Below are positions 45,340-57,540 of a DNA stretch of 64,000 nucleotides, in pieces. Position numbers and translations under genes: made by a program. Below the pieces are notes generated by a model. That model ran no database searches and was not told the DNA's origin. It was given only the letters and a program-made list of their open reading frames with translations. Source of the stretch: Sthenelais limicola (Eukaryota; Annelida; Polychaeta; Phyllodocida; Sigalionidae); the NCBI GenBank assembly GCA_942159475.1, contig OW804099.1:11543146-11607145 (forward strand). Reading direction: 5' to 3'. Every line of letters starts with the position of its first letter. Within the stretch, counting starts at the first letter, position 1.

Positions 45340-46030
45340 GGTTAGAACCCTGTACCTGCAGCTTTCTACTCTAGCACAGGTGTGGGTTAGAACCCTGTAC
45401 CTGCAGCTTTCTACCCTAGCACAGGTGTGGGTTAGAACCCTGTACCTGCAGCTTTCGACCCTAGCACAGGTGTGGGTTAGAACCCTATACCTGCAGCTTT
45501 CTACCCTAGCACAGGTGTGGGTTAGAACCCTGTACCTGCAGCTTTCTACCCTAGCACAGGTGTGGGTTAGAACCCTGTACCTGCAGCTTTCTACCCTAGC
45601 ACAGGTGTGGGTTAGAACCCAATGCCTACAGCTTTCTACCCTAGCACAGGCATGGGTTAGAACCCAGTACCTTCAGCTTTCTACCCTAGCACAGGTGTGG
45701 GTTAGAACCCAATGCCTACAGCTTTTTACCCTAGCACAGCCATGGGTTAGAACCCAGTACCTACAGCTTTCTACCCTAGCACAGGTGTGGGTTAGAACCC
45801 TGTACCTGCAGCTTTCTACCCTAGCACAGATGCGGGTTAGAACCCAATGCCTACAGCTTTTTACCCTAGCACAGCCGTGGGTTAGAACCCAGTACCTACA
45901 GCTTTCTACCCTAGCACAGGTGTGGGTTAGAACCCAATGCCTACAGCTTTCTACCCTAGCACAGGTGTGGGTTAGAACCCAGTACAAGCATTTTTCTGCT
46001 TTTCTACCCTTGCACAGGTGTAGAACCCTG
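45340..46030 (+). repeat. 45-bp minisatellite
   Basis: About fifteen units of the form GTTAGAACCCTGTACCTGCA + GCTTTCTACCCTAGCACAGG + TGTGG. Units are arranged as a run of TGTACCTGCA types, then alternating AATGCCTACA and AGTACCTACA types. The length is a multiple of three, which keeps a 268-codon frame open on the plus strand and a shorter one on the minus strand; neither is supported as a gene. Confidence 0.93.
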
Positions 46031-46251
46031 AAGAAATGAGACTAAACAGTACTGCGAGCACCAACGCTTGGAAATGGCTTTGTTGGTTCTGTCTTAGGAG
46101 CTAGGCCCCCTTGATTGGAATGGCCAACTCCGAGACCATAGAGACAGGGATATGGTGATAGAAGCACTATAAGCATTATAGGAACTTAGATGTTTTGTAA
46201 CCGTTACTACCACACAGGAAAATGATTTTCACATTCCACCACTACGGGTAT

Positions 46252-48805
46252 CTACGGAAGCCGAGCCTGCTCACACACTAAAATAATTAATGTTACAAAA
46301 AAAAATAATGTTACAAAAAAAAATTAAAAAATGTTGTTCGATGTTACAATATAAAAAAATTACACTAAAACAAAACAAAAATCTTTAAGTGTTAGAATTA
46401 AAAAAAGTATGAAAGGTTTAAAAAAGTTAAAGTATAAAAGTTTATGTGAACGGAGAAAAAAAGTTTTCTTGCAAAACAAGAACAACAATCTAGATGCAAA
46501 AAGAAATTGAAAGGAAAACATAAGTGATGTGTTTCAGGAAAATGAGTCATAAGATAGAAAAAATAATTCTATGCTAATAATATTTTTAACAAACTTCTGA
46601 ATAAAAAAAACAATTTACTTTCGAAAATTATATAAAAAAAGAATTGTTTACAGTTTATAAAGTTTTCAGGAAAACACTGTTGGTGTGAAAGAATATTTAA
46701 TCACAGCAAGATCTCGTGAGAACTCACGAGAACAGGCACCGCCATCTTCGATTTAAAAGTGAGCACTTAGTTCTCATGCTGAAAGTCGTTGGCCATGTAT
46801 CTGTGGCTTCCTGCAGTCCCAGAAAATTTGAAATCAAAACTTAAAATAGAGAGAACTACAACCAACCATTATTAACTATCTATGGTATATATCACTGGAA
46901 AACGAGTTACATACAGGGCACAAAAATAGAATTTTGAAATACTAATCTTGCTAAACAGCTAAATATTTCTATATTTTCACTTCGATATTTTTCAATACAT
47001 TGTCTCTGTACTTCATACAACCCCAAGGACTAGTACAAAAAATTAATAAAGAGGGGGGGGCAAGTAACCCCTTTGGCCCCCCTTTTGGTACCCCATTTGT
47101 CCCCACCCCCTTTTGGTACCCCTTTGGCTATGTATAATGTGTTTCTCGCTTCCCATTGGTCCCCACGACGGCCGCACATCTTGGGCACTTTCGAGAGCAC
47201 TGCAGAGGGGGAGAAAGGGCGGGGGAACGGGAGAGGCAGAGGAAGAGTTGTGCAGTAGTAATAGGTAGTAATCCAATAGCTTTTAATCAGTGGGTAGTGG
47301 GGCGAGGGCAAGTGAGAAGGGGGGAGACGTCTGAAACAGAGAAGTAGTGAGACAGGGAAGGAGACAGAGAGGGAGAGGCAGAGAGAGGGGGAGAGAGACA
47401 GACGGGGAGAAAGGGCGGGAATGGGAGAGGCAGAGGAAGAGTTGTGCAGTGGTAATCCAGTTGCTATTATATGGTGACCAGACTCATACGAGTCTTGACT
47501 AGTGACAAAGGGCAGAGAAGGGAGGGAGAAAGAGAGAGTGGGTTAGTATGTCAAGCAGACGAAACTTACTCACAGGCCAAAGTAAAATGTAGTTATGATA
47601 TAATCTTAGATCTTTTTAACTTGTGAACATTTGGCTGTTCGTCCCTGAGGAAAATAAGAGGTTACATTATTTTGTATATGAAAAACGGAGCATGAATGTT
47701 AACAGTAAAGGGATCTCGTGAAGTCTCACGATAATATGCGAGATTTGCAAGGTAGATACTTGCATGACAAATATTTTTTTTGCGTCATGACAGTGCGTTG
47801 TTCCACGAGATTCTGCAAAGTTATAGATTTTTTTTCTTAAACCACAATCTTTTTATTTTTTCATATAAGAAAAAAGTATTCATATGTGTTGAAAAGAAAT
47901 ATCTGCTGAAAGTATTTTTAAATATACAAGGAGGACTATGGACGTTGTAACCAAACGACTTGACCCAGTTAAGTTGAGTTGATTTTCCCCCGAGCCTACA
48001 CAGGACTGACCTGGATCTGCGCAGTGCAGTCGCACCGGTCATTGACTAGTGGCCACGACCGGGAGTTGGGAGGGCAAGGCCAAGTGGTGTGGGGGGGCGG
48101 GGGTGGTGCATGGTATAAGGGGCGGGGGTGGTGCGCATGGTACCCTCCATGCAGGGGTGGTATAAATAGAAGTAAATATCAATTGTTTCGTATACATTAT
48201 GTAGGCCTAAATATCAATTGTTCCATACATTTTTATAGATTCTTTTAGGCAAGGGGGTGGGGGGACTAGGGTAAGAGAGAGCTTATTTAGCCATCTAGAA
48301 TGACTCTAGAAGAAACATTGTGAAAATCAAAAAACGGGAGAATTATATTAATAAACATATTACAATAAAACCACTACAGATTGGGTTTGGTTTTGATTCA
48401 TAAGACCTTGAAAAGCTGTATCTCAGGTCTAAAAACATATAGGGACATACACAATCATTAAAAGAAATATATTCACATTCATAAAGTTAGGAATAATTCT
48501 TTTTTTATGTATAATTTTCGAAATGTACATTGTTTTATTTTTTTGTATTCTGGAGAAGTTTGTTTAATTATTTTTTTTACCTTATGACTCATTTCCTGAA
48601 TTTTTCTTGGTTCACATAAGCTTTTGTACTTATTTTTTACTCCGATAACTTTTTTTAGCCCTTTCAAAAAAAAATTATTCTAACATTTAAGATTTTTTTT
48701 TTGTCTTAGGATAAACAATTTTTTTTTAGTATAACTTTTTTATTGTAACATAAACATTTTTTTTTTACTTTTTTTTTGTTGTGTGAGCAGGCTCGGCTTC
48801 CGTAG
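46252..48805. mobile_element. 2.5-kb element with long (about 350-400 bp) inverted repeats
   Basis: The left end CTACGGAAGCCGAGCCTGCT is exactly inverted at the right end (48786-48805). Inverted homology continues inward, for example TTATGTGAACgG, CAGGAAaATGAGTCATAAG, AACAAACTTCT and TTTCGAAAATTATA near 46440-46640, matched in inverse order at 48480-48640. The arms are A/T homopolymer-rich. The inside is GC-richer with a roughly 50-bp direct duplication (47213-47260 and 47408-47455, GGGAGAGGCAGAGGAAGAGT) and a perfect hairpin CTCGTGAGAACTCACGAG (46713-46730). No transposase, hence a non-autonomous foldback/MULE-like element; no target duplication is obvious. Confidence 0.75.
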
Positions 48806-48814
48806 TAATCATCC

Positions 48815-49560
48815 TTAGATGCTACATACAAAGCTAGATAGAAAATTTCTAGACCTGGGCTTCTCTCCTATGAAAGTAGCGAGTGGTTCACCAGCTAGTG
48901 ATACATCGTCTATTAGGATGAATACACATGGCCAACACATGGGATTCACAACATGGTCTATGCCATGGACTAATGGCTTTATGCTCAATAGGTCTTTGGC
49001 GCACACAATGATTCCTTTGCTGGATAATGACCATTATTGTATGGACACTGGCATGGATATCTGTGGTCCATTAAAACCAACAAGAGGTGAAAGAGGCCAA
49101 TGCAAGTCTCTGATGCTAGAGGTGGTTGCCAAGGTGGTCTATGAAATCCTGTTACATCACACTGGTGACTGTATAGCACAAAAACCCAAACCTCTGAAAC
49201 CTTACTGTGAAGGCGAGGATTGGTACGAGGAACGTATCGAGGAATTCCATGGCCATACACAGCAGCCATGGGAATCCTTTTTTTTTTTTTTTTTTTTACC
49301 CCTCAGCTGGCGGTCAGCCCCTCAGCTCCACCTGGAGGCAGAGTGAACGTTCTTCGATGGCTGATGGAGACCAACAAGTGGTTTCCTTCAACCCGCCTCA
49401 CGCTATGCCTCGTCATCGAGGTTTGCTGTCGGAAGTCAGTTTTGCCTGACGTCCTGGCGATACATACTCTAGAAGTGATCCCTAAAAGTATGATCTTAGT
49501 TAACCTTTGCAACGAGAGTACCCAGAGCACATGAAGAAAGAGGCTATACAACTATTCTGT
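48815..49560 (+). other. Unrecognised open frame next to the long-TIR element
   Basis: A plus-strand frame (48819-49346, 175 codons) lacks low complexity in its first 150 codons and includes MDTGMDICGPLKP, LEVVAKVVYEILLHHTGDCI and EGEDWYEERIEEFHGHTQ. Composition and absence of repeats make it look like real protein, possibly an exon of a transposase or host gene. I recognise no family. It is interrupted by a 21-base T run (49278-49298). A further open stretch (49331-49534) lies in another frame. Confidence 0.3.
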
Positions 49561-49668
49561 GCAGGTCTGTTGGACACATACATGGGCATGTGAGTGCTAA
49601 CCCAAGGCCCTGATTCCATGCAGCAATGTGTGGAGCTTGCCATGAAGTTTGCCACCAGTTTGGGTGTT

Positions 49669-49840
49669 TTCACTCAGTGAGTGTGGTGTTAATATCTTAC
49701 ATATTGCCACCTGTTTGTTTCACTCAGTGAGTGTGGTGTTAATATCTTACATATTGCCACCTGTTTGTTTCACTCAGTGAGTGTGGTGTTAATATCTTAC
49801 ATATTGCCACCTGTTTGTTTCACTCAGTCAGTGTGGTATT
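49669..49840 (+). repeat. 50-bp tandem repeat
   Basis: Three full and one partial copies of CACTCAGTGAGTGTGGTGTT + AATATCTTACATATTGCCAC + CTGTTTGTTT, virtually identical. Confidence 0.95.
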
Positions 49841-50947
49841 GTGAGAAGCCAGACAACCACTTCCCAGACTCATGCCTCTTAATTTGGCTTTGTAGCATGT
49901 TATTATCATATCAGTTATTTATGTGACTTTAAATATAATGATCTCATATGACGCATTTGGAAATTATATAATTCATATTTTTGCTATGATACAGAATGGG
50001 ACTAAAAAATTCCTAGAATGATCTGACATCCAATAATCAATGAGGCCTAGCTTTAAATAATTCCTAGAATGATCTGACATCCATTATATTGCCAAGAACA
50101 TTATGTTTTTATCAAAGTTTTTTTCTCCAAAACTAGAAAAGAGGGGATAAAAACGAAGGTTCAGCCCCCCCCGCCCATTTCTGGAGAGAGATAAGAATTA
50201 AAATAAAATATGTCATTGTCAAGTTAGTTTGGATGTGTGATGGTCCTGAAAGCGCTACCACAACTAGTTTGACCGCGTTGGTTAAAATGGCTGGTATTTG
50301 TGGTGCACTAAGTTGGATGTGTGATGGTCCTGAAAGCACTACCACAACTGAGGCTCAGGCCTCAGATAGAACAATCTCCCTTGACTCACCTGGGCAACGT
50401 TTCTTGCTGCTATGTCAGCTTGGTAACACCCGATTGTGACCTCATCCCAGTTGTTGTTGCAACTCAAATTTGGTTGGAGATGAGCTGTGAGGGCTCGGAT
50501 GACTTCATCAAAGTGTGATCATATGTAACAATTGATGAATTGATGCTATTAAATTTGAAAAAAAAATAAGATCAAATCCGTTGGGTAGACCATAGTAGGT
50601 CTCATCAGGCGCTAGTTTGGCCACAACAGTTAACATAATATTTACCTCTGGGCCCAATATCATTGCCAAGTTAGAAATGTTCCATTCTGACCACTTTAAT
50701 TAATCCCTCAACACCTCCTACCCCAAGATGACTAGACCAATCGGCGAAATGGCATAATTTAAATTATGCACCTGCATAACAACATAAACTAGCAAATTCG
50801 CCTCTCCCGTACGGGGGATACTATAGGGGACAGATCTGGTGAGATTTCAAAAAAACCCTATGTTTCCCATTGCCCAACACCCCTCAATTATCACAGTGTC
50901 TAAGTTAGACCCACACGACCAGATTTCACCTAGAAATTTAAGAACTT
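49841..50947. other. Non-coding DNA with short duplication
   Basis: CTAGAATGATCTGACATCCA occurs at about 50012 and 50064. GTTGGATGTGTGATGGTCCTGAAAGC and the following CTACCACAACT occur at 50228 and 50309. A short plus-strand frame ends at 50518. None is supported as a gene. Confidence 0.45.
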
Positions 50948-51765
50948 TACTGGTATAATTACTGAATAACAGACCTCTCGCGTTCACGCTTTATCTGCAT
51001 GAAGAACTTGGAAACCATGACCATGCTTGTAGGCTCGGTGTGAATCATGAAAACTCGGGGCAAACTTCGGGAGAATGGTTTCTCACCCTCCCATCAGGTA
51101 GCGCCATCAGCAGTGCCCAAACACCCAGAAACAAAGCTATATATGTGGGGAAGCATCGCCTATACATCAGCGATGCTTACCGCAGAAATTTCAGACAAAA
51201 ACGAAACGAAAATTTTAATGCCACTAGCCACGGGAGGAGGGCGGGACAGTAAGGAGAATGATGGACGGGATGGTGGGCAATATCAGCCTACAAAAACAAT
51301 CTATATTTATGAACGTAAATAGCCCAAGACTTCCCCTCATTCCCATCAAACGGTGACGATAGGCCTCTACTGGTGCCATCATACTCTCTAGACCATTAAT
51401 GTTCAACTAGTTATAAACTGTTGAGACAATGACTGTACATTTTTATATTTCACAGATCATGATGTCACGTTTTTACAATCCTACGTACAGCAGTGTATTA
51501 CCAGACGATGTCTATGATGACGCCCTACAGGTGGACACCTCACCAGTAAGTTAGATACAATTTATTCATATATATTGTGGTGTCTGGAGTTAGTCATGCT
51601 GGCTGGCCTTAGCACAACTCCTTCCCTATATAGGCACCAGGTGTAGTGACTGTATATTCCACTGGGGTTTCCAGGACAGTGCTGTATATATAGACCACTA
51701 GAGGTCACTCTTATGCACTGCAGTCTTGTATGTGTGATTACTACTGTAGTGTCTTATGTTATGTT
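50948..51765 (+). repeat. First-exon duplication unit, copy 1
   Basis: This 818-bp block is about 97% identical by eye to 51954-52770 and contains the complete first coding exon with its acceptor and donor. Between the copies lie about 190 bp of unrelated sequence (51766-51953). Confidence 0.93.
51456..51545 (+). CDS. First coding exon (copy a) of a type II membrane mucin-like gene
   Basis: TATATTTCACAG precedes the exon and a GTAAGT donor follows at 51546. The exon starts ATC-ATG-ATG and encodes 29 residues in phase 0: MMSRFYNPTYSSVLPDDVYD and so on. It contains an NPxY motif (NPTY), a binding site for PTB-domain and endocytic adaptors in known receptors, plus a second Tyr in an acidic setting (DDVYDDAL). 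An acceptor directly before the start suggests an upstream non-coding exon. The next exon (53280) is in matching phase. This copy and copy b encode the same peptide, so they are alternative or redundant first coding exons. Confidence 0.65.
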
Positions 51766-51953
51766 TATCATTTTTAATGGGTCATGAAGAGCCCAACCAC
51801 TGGTCGGATTTTGTTGGAATAAAGTTTTCCTGAAATCTTAGACCCAGAATATGGCGATTTGATAGAGAAAGGATGAATTCTGTTTGATTTAATTTTGACC
51901 ATTACCCAAGCTCCATTAATTTGAAAACAGCACACTTGAAAAAACTGTCCCAG

Positions 51954-52770
51954 TTACTGGTATAATTACTGCATAACAGACCTCTCGCGTTCACGCTTTA
52001 TCTGCATGAAGAACTTGGAAACCATGACCATGCTTGTAGGCTCGGCATGAATCATGAAAGCTCGGGGCAAACTTCGGGAGAATGGTTTCTCACCCTCCCA
52101 TCAGGTAGCGCCACCAGCAGCGCCCAAACACCCAGAAACAAATCTATATATGTGCGGAAGCATTGCCTATACATTGGCGATGCTTACCGCACAAATTTCA
52201 GACAAAAACGAAACAATTTTAATGCCACTAGCCACGGGAGGAGGGCGGGACAGTAAGGAGAATGATGGACGGGATGGTGGGCAATATCAGCCTAGAAAAA
52301 CAATCTATATTTATGAACGTAAATAGCCCAAGACTTCCCCTCATTCCCATCAAACGGTGACGATAGGCCTCTACTGGTGCCATCATACTCTCTAGACCAT
52401 TAATGTTCAACTAGTTATAAACTGTTGAGACAATGACTGTACATTTTTATATTTCACAGATCATGATGTCACGTTTTTACAATCCTACGTACAGCAGTGT
52501 ATTACCAGACGATGTCTATGATGACGCCCTACAGGTGGACACCTCACCAGTAAGTTAGATACAATTTATTCATATATATTGTGGTGTCTGGAGTTAGTCA
52601 TGCTGGCTGGCCTTAGCACAACTCCTTCACTATATAGGCATCAGGTGTAGTGACTGTATATTCCACTGGGGTTTCCAGGACAGTGCTGTATATATAGACC
52701 ACTAGAGGTCACTCTTATGCACTGCAGTCTTGTATGTGTGATTACTACTGTAGTGTCTTATGCTATGTGT
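51954..52770 (+). repeat. First-exon duplication unit, copy 2
   Basis: Tandem partner of 50948-51765 at an offset of about 1004 bp. Differences include a 3-bp deletion near 52214 and several substitutions, none inside the coding exon. Confidence 0.93.
52460..52549 (+). CDS. First coding exon (copy b), identical peptide
   Basis: Same acceptor, double ATG (from 52463), 29 codons and GTAAGT donor (52550) as copy a, with no coding difference. Being nearer to exon 2 (about 730 bp), it would be the default choice for splicing. If both were spliced in series, exon a would join exon b at its own acceptor and add ATC-ATG in frame after 29 residues, repeating the peptide. Perfect coding identity despite intronic differences means recent duplication, gene conversion or selection. 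Confidence 0.65.
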
Positions 52771-53279
52771 ACTCAGTGTTCTCTGTGTAACATGTATATT
52801 GTGATGTGACACCCTATTTGTGGTGTATGTGTTTTAGACACTAGTCCCTCTGAGGCTAGTTGGGACAGGTTCAGTTTGCAGTACTGACCTCCTGAGGTGT
52901 TGGAATGTTGTTTGAATGTTGGAATAAAGAAGGAAAGCTGGCAAGGACCAAGAACCTGAGTTAGTGATATGTTCGTTAGTTAGTGCGGTACTAATTAGCA
53001 AGAACCACAATTCACTACTGAGTGTCATTATTGCTATGAATACAATCACGCATAAATAGCAGACACTACAATATAAACATTTATATCAATGTTTTACAAG
53101 GTCTTACAAACTAAGGTTATTCTTGAAATGCCAAACTGCTTTGAAACCAAAATTGATTTAGAAATACATACATGTACAAAGTTAACCTAGAATTAGGTCT
53201 GAGATTATTTCAATGTTGAGTTAATCCACAACAGGCTTTATATCCATGTACCACACTGACATCATATTCCCTATTACAG
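52771..53279. other. Intron between exon 1b and exon 2
   Basis: No repeat or gene recognised. It ends with CCCTATTACAG, the acceptor of exon 2. Confidence 0.5.
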
Positions 53280-53330
53280 GAGTATGCCTACATTGATGAG
53301 TTAAACATCCCCCAACAACACGCAACACCA
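53280..53330 (+). CDS. Exon 2 of the membrane mucin-like gene
   Basis: A 51-bp phase-0 exon between CTATTACAG and GTAAGT encodes EYAYIDELNIPQQHATP. It adds two Tyr in acidic context (EYAYIDEL) to the predicted cytoplasmic tail. Such micro-exons with YxxI/YxD-type motifs resemble tyrosine phosphorylation or sorting sites. No domain. Confidence 0.65.
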
Positions 53331-53334
53331 GTAA

Positions 53335-53690
53335 GTAGGACTCTTTATAACTACTGTATATGATCCTATACTACATAGGACATCTGTACTTCATATACTA
53401 CGTAGGACATCTGTACTTCATATACTACGTAGGACATATGTACTTCATATAATACTACACTACATAGGACATCTGTACTTCATATACTACATAGGACATA
53501 TGTACTTCATATAATACTACACTACATAGGACATCTGTACTTCATATACTACATAGGACATATGTACTTCATATACTACATAGGACATATGTACTTCATA
53601 TAATACTACACTACATAGGACATCTGTACTTCATATACTACATAGGACATATGTACTTCATATAATACTATACTACATAGGACATCTTGT
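53335..53690 (+). repeat. Minisatellite of about 34 bp, segment 1
   Basis: Units of ACTACATAGGACATCTGTAC + TTCATATAATACT, irregular with shortened variants. The same array resumes at 54656-54815 and 58466-59710, so it was one array split by two insertions in intron 2. Confidence 0.93.
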
Positions 53691-54655
53691 AACCTTCAGT
53701 TTCTATAGTTACATAGTGCTAGTTGATCTTAAGTTGACCGGTGTGATTCAGAAACAATTATTATATAAATGTTACACTGAATAAAATAAGACAACTTGTG
53801 TCAGTGAGTGCCAGAAGAAGAAGCCCAGATTTTATTAAAATCATCAATCAATTCACATACATGCTATCACATGGTATGGTTGATTATATAAGAGAAGCAA
53901 TCAAAAAATACTAATCGTTTTTAAAGTCTTCTACATTAGGAAATCCTAAGTGTAGCCTTGAAAGGTCAACTCGATTTAGCATCAAATACTTAATACTATG
54001 CGTTTCCAACAAGCAATTTATATTTAAAGAGAATAATATATAGATTGATTAAATAGAAGTTAACATGACATGTTCCCTTAGTTTTATTCTACTTTTGCAT
54101 CAACTCTAGGAGCAAACTAAAACAAAAGACATCACATTATTTATGACCATTTGCTAATTTGGAAGAAATAAACACTATTGAAACATCGCTTCATTTTATT
54201 ACTATTGGGAATATATCATGTTCACTAATAAAATGATAAACCAAATTAATACTATCATTTTCAGCATAATATGCCATTTCCTAAAATGACAATGCCCTGG
54301 GTCCTATATTTCATTAATAACTGGTCCTCTCATGCTGAGGCCAGAGTTGTGGGCGCTGTCCCAGTTACGTCACTGATAAGATGTCAACTCAAAATAATAG
54401 ATGTAAACATCAAACAGGAATGTCCATTAAATCAACATGTCCCTGAATGAACTCAAAATAGTGTATAGTTAAATAGAATTTAAACTAAACATTTGCCAGA
54501 TAAGTGCAGAACAACATGTTATCTAAAATTCTTTCAGACTTACAAATATAATCTTGGAGTGCATGTCACCTTACCAGTTTCAAGCTATAAGCTAATATAT
54601 GAATTTATAACTATTAGATTTAATATATATGCCAATATATATTTCCCAATCTAAC
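53691..54655. other. About 960-bp insertion splitting the 34-bp minisatellite
   Basis: The minisatellite breaks off after GGACATCT and resumes with TCTGTACTTC. The inserted sequence is AT-rich with no ORF or inverted ends, so its class is unknown. Confidence 0.5.
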
Positions 54656-54815
54656 AATCTGTACTTCATATAATACTATACTAGATAGGACATCTGTACT
54701 TCATATAATACTATACTAGATAGGACATCTGTACTTCATATAATACTATACTGCATAGGACATCTGTACTTCATACAATACTATACTGCATAGGACATCT
54801 GTACTTCATATAATA
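54656..54815 (+). repeat. 34-bp minisatellite, segment 2
   Basis: About five units, with GATAGGACATC and TGCATAGGACATC variants. It ends at the left palindrome of the 3.6-kb insertion. Confidence 0.93.
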
Positions 54816-54825
54816 CAATTTAAAA

Positions 54826-54950
54826 AATAATTTCCGAAGTTTTTTCTGATCGAGGGTATTATAGCCTGAGGGAAGTTCGAGGGCGAAGCCCAAGAACTTC
54901 TGGCAGGCAGGCTATAATACCCGAGATTAGAAAAAAACGAGGAAATTATT
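54826..54950. repeat. Snap-back palindrome, about 58-bp arms
   Basis: AATAATTTCC, then CTATAATACCC-type arms are inverted around a GAAGTTCGAGGGCGAAGCCC-like centre. Arms match with a handful of mismatches. Confidence 0.85.
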
Positions 54951-56582
54951 GCTTTTAGAAGAGATTTGATGAGATTCCCTTCATGGTAGAGAAAAAAAGA
55001 TACACAAACCTTTTTTATTACGGCCGAAAAACATCAGCACACGCCATGAAGTCGCCATACTCTCTATGTGACCTGACCCAGAAGTGCTTGCCTGGCAAGC
55101 CCACCGATGCTGGTCATCATGTATAGGGAGGGGAGGACTAATTTTATGTTTGAACTGGGTTTATGTATAGTATATACACCCCCTCTCACACACCCCTCTG
55201 TGCGAATCGGAGCGCCCTCCACCTAAATCCCCCTCCCCTGCTCATTACCCCAATCTACCCCCACCAATATCTAAAGAATAGGACTTTGCATCTCCCCTAT
55301 GAATACATAATGAATGGTCCTCCCTACAAAAACACTCACAGCGTCACTTCCCCACTCCAAACAAGGCCTGTGTGACCTGCGTGTTTCTGACCCAACCTAG
55401 ATGGCCATATATAGAACTATGACATATATGGTCAAATCCGGAAATTTTGTAACATTTTTGGTTTGTTTTACAAAAACACCCACAGTTTTTGCAAAATATG
55501 TCCGAAACTTGATTTTTTTCTTGCATTGTATACGAAAATATGTATTATATGATGTTGGAAAATTTTATCACTGTAGTCCATGTCTTTAGTTATCAATTAT
55601 AGCCCCTGATTCATGATATAAATAAGTTTTATACTACGAATCCATTTTCATGGCACAAGAATCAGTAAAATTATTTTAATTATAATTTAATTAATATATC
55701 TCTGAGATACACATCACATGTCAGAATAAGTGTGGCATAAGATTTGTAACCTGGCTATAATATCTTAGGACTGAGCAGGGAAAGACAAAAAATGCCTAAA
55801 AATGGACCAAAAAAGCTTTTATACTACGAATCCACTTCTAAATGAGATATCTAAAGAAATAAAAAAGAATAAGAATCCAGCTTTTCAATTATCATTATTA
55901 GATTCTTGTGATTCTATGGGCAAAGTTTTAAAGATTTAGTGTTTATGCATTTGGTGTGGTGGGAGCCAGTCTGAAAAAAGCCAAATGCCAAATATTTATA
56001 CTACAAATCCACAATGTCATCTAGTGTTAGTTTAATGAACAGTGCCACCACCTACCATTTTACTGCTTAGCTGACTTATCCAGTGTCAATGACCGTTCAA
56101 GCTTTGTGGCTTTGAAACCAATGTAAGTCTTATTTCTACTGGTTTTCTTGATAGATTGTCTTATAAAGTCGGAAATATTAAAGATCAGGAAGATCAATTC
56201 AGCCATAATTTATGTTTTAGCCATATTTAAGTCAAATTTTCACTATGAATCCATTGGCCATACGGCCTGAGCAATAATAGGAGCTGTTCACCGCTTATTT
56301 GTAACTGGTTCTTTTGGTATTGATGGTTAACATAGGTGGATTTGTAGTATAAATGGATTCGTAGTATAAATGTAATTTATAGTTTAAGCGTTTTTCACTC
56401 AAATTCTTGGCATATTTATCATCATTTTGAAGGAAATGAACGTTGCTAGAGGTAATTTAGTCGATTGGATGCCAGTGGACGTATCATATATGCTTTTTTA
56501 TTTCTATTATTATTATAACTACCATTACGTCTGTCGGATTTAAATGCTTGCTGTGGGAAGAGAAATGCTTCTAGGACAATAT

Positions 56583-57540
56583 GATAAAAAATACCTGAAA
56601 CCATGCTACAATATCCCTGGTCACCAAGGATGAAGATTAAAATAATTTTAGAACGTACACATTAGATGAAAATCAAGCCATTCAATTTCAATAATTATTT
56701 TTATACTACGAATCCACTATGAGAATATTTATACTACGAATCCACTTAATTACATAGGAAATAATATTGTTTAACATCAATTTTTTTTTAGAAATGTTTT
56801 ACAGATGCTGACAGCTTCCTCTACACACAGTTTCAGGAGTTATACTTGATTGATATTGGAATCAGGAACGATACAACATTTCATATATTTGAAAATTAGA
56901 GATTCATTCCAGAAAAATTAATTGCTTTCGCATAGATGGATAAAAAATACCTGAAACCATGCTACAATATCCCTGGTCACCAAGGATGAAGATTAAAATA
57001 ATTTTAGAACTTACATACAGGATGAAAATCAAGCCATTCAATTTCAATAATTAATTTTATACTACAAATCCACCATGAGAATATTTATACTACGAATCCA
57101 CGTAATTACATAGGAAATAATATTGTTTAACATCAATTTTTTTTTAGAAATGTTTTACAGATGCTGACAGCTTCCTCTACACACAGTTTCAGGAATTATA
57201 CTAGATTGATATTGGAATCAGGAACGATACAACATTTCATATATATATTTCAAAATTAGAGATTCATTCCAGAAAAATAAATTGCTTTCGCATAGATGGA
57301 TAAAAAATACCTGAAACCATGCTACAATATCCCTGGTCACCAAGGATGAAGATTAAAATAATTTTAGAAGTTACATACAGGATAAAAATCAAGCCATTCA
57401 ATTTCAATAATTAATTTTATACTACAAATCCACTATGAGAATATTTATACTACGAATCCATGTAATTACATAGGAAATAATATCATTTAACATCAATTTT
57501 TTTTTAGAAATGTTTTACAGATGCTGACAGCTTCGAATCC
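56583..57540 (+). repeat. Three tandem copies of a roughly 358-bp unit
   Basis: Each unit begins GATAAAAAATACCTGAAACC, contains GGTCACCAAGGATGAAGATT, two TTTATACTACGAATCCA motifs and TTTAGAAATGTTTTACAGATGC. Units start near 56583, 56939 and 57299. The third is truncated. Confidence 0.9.

Noticed and set aside
45340..46030. Telomere-like repeat because of GGGTTAG words
   Set aside because: GGGTTAG occurs once per 45-bp unit inside GGGTTAGAACCC, not as consecutive TTAGGG.
45233..46039. 268-codon ORF with repeated VRTLYLQLSTLAQVW
   Set aside because: Produced by a 45-bp minisatellite; the antisense strand is also open over part of it.
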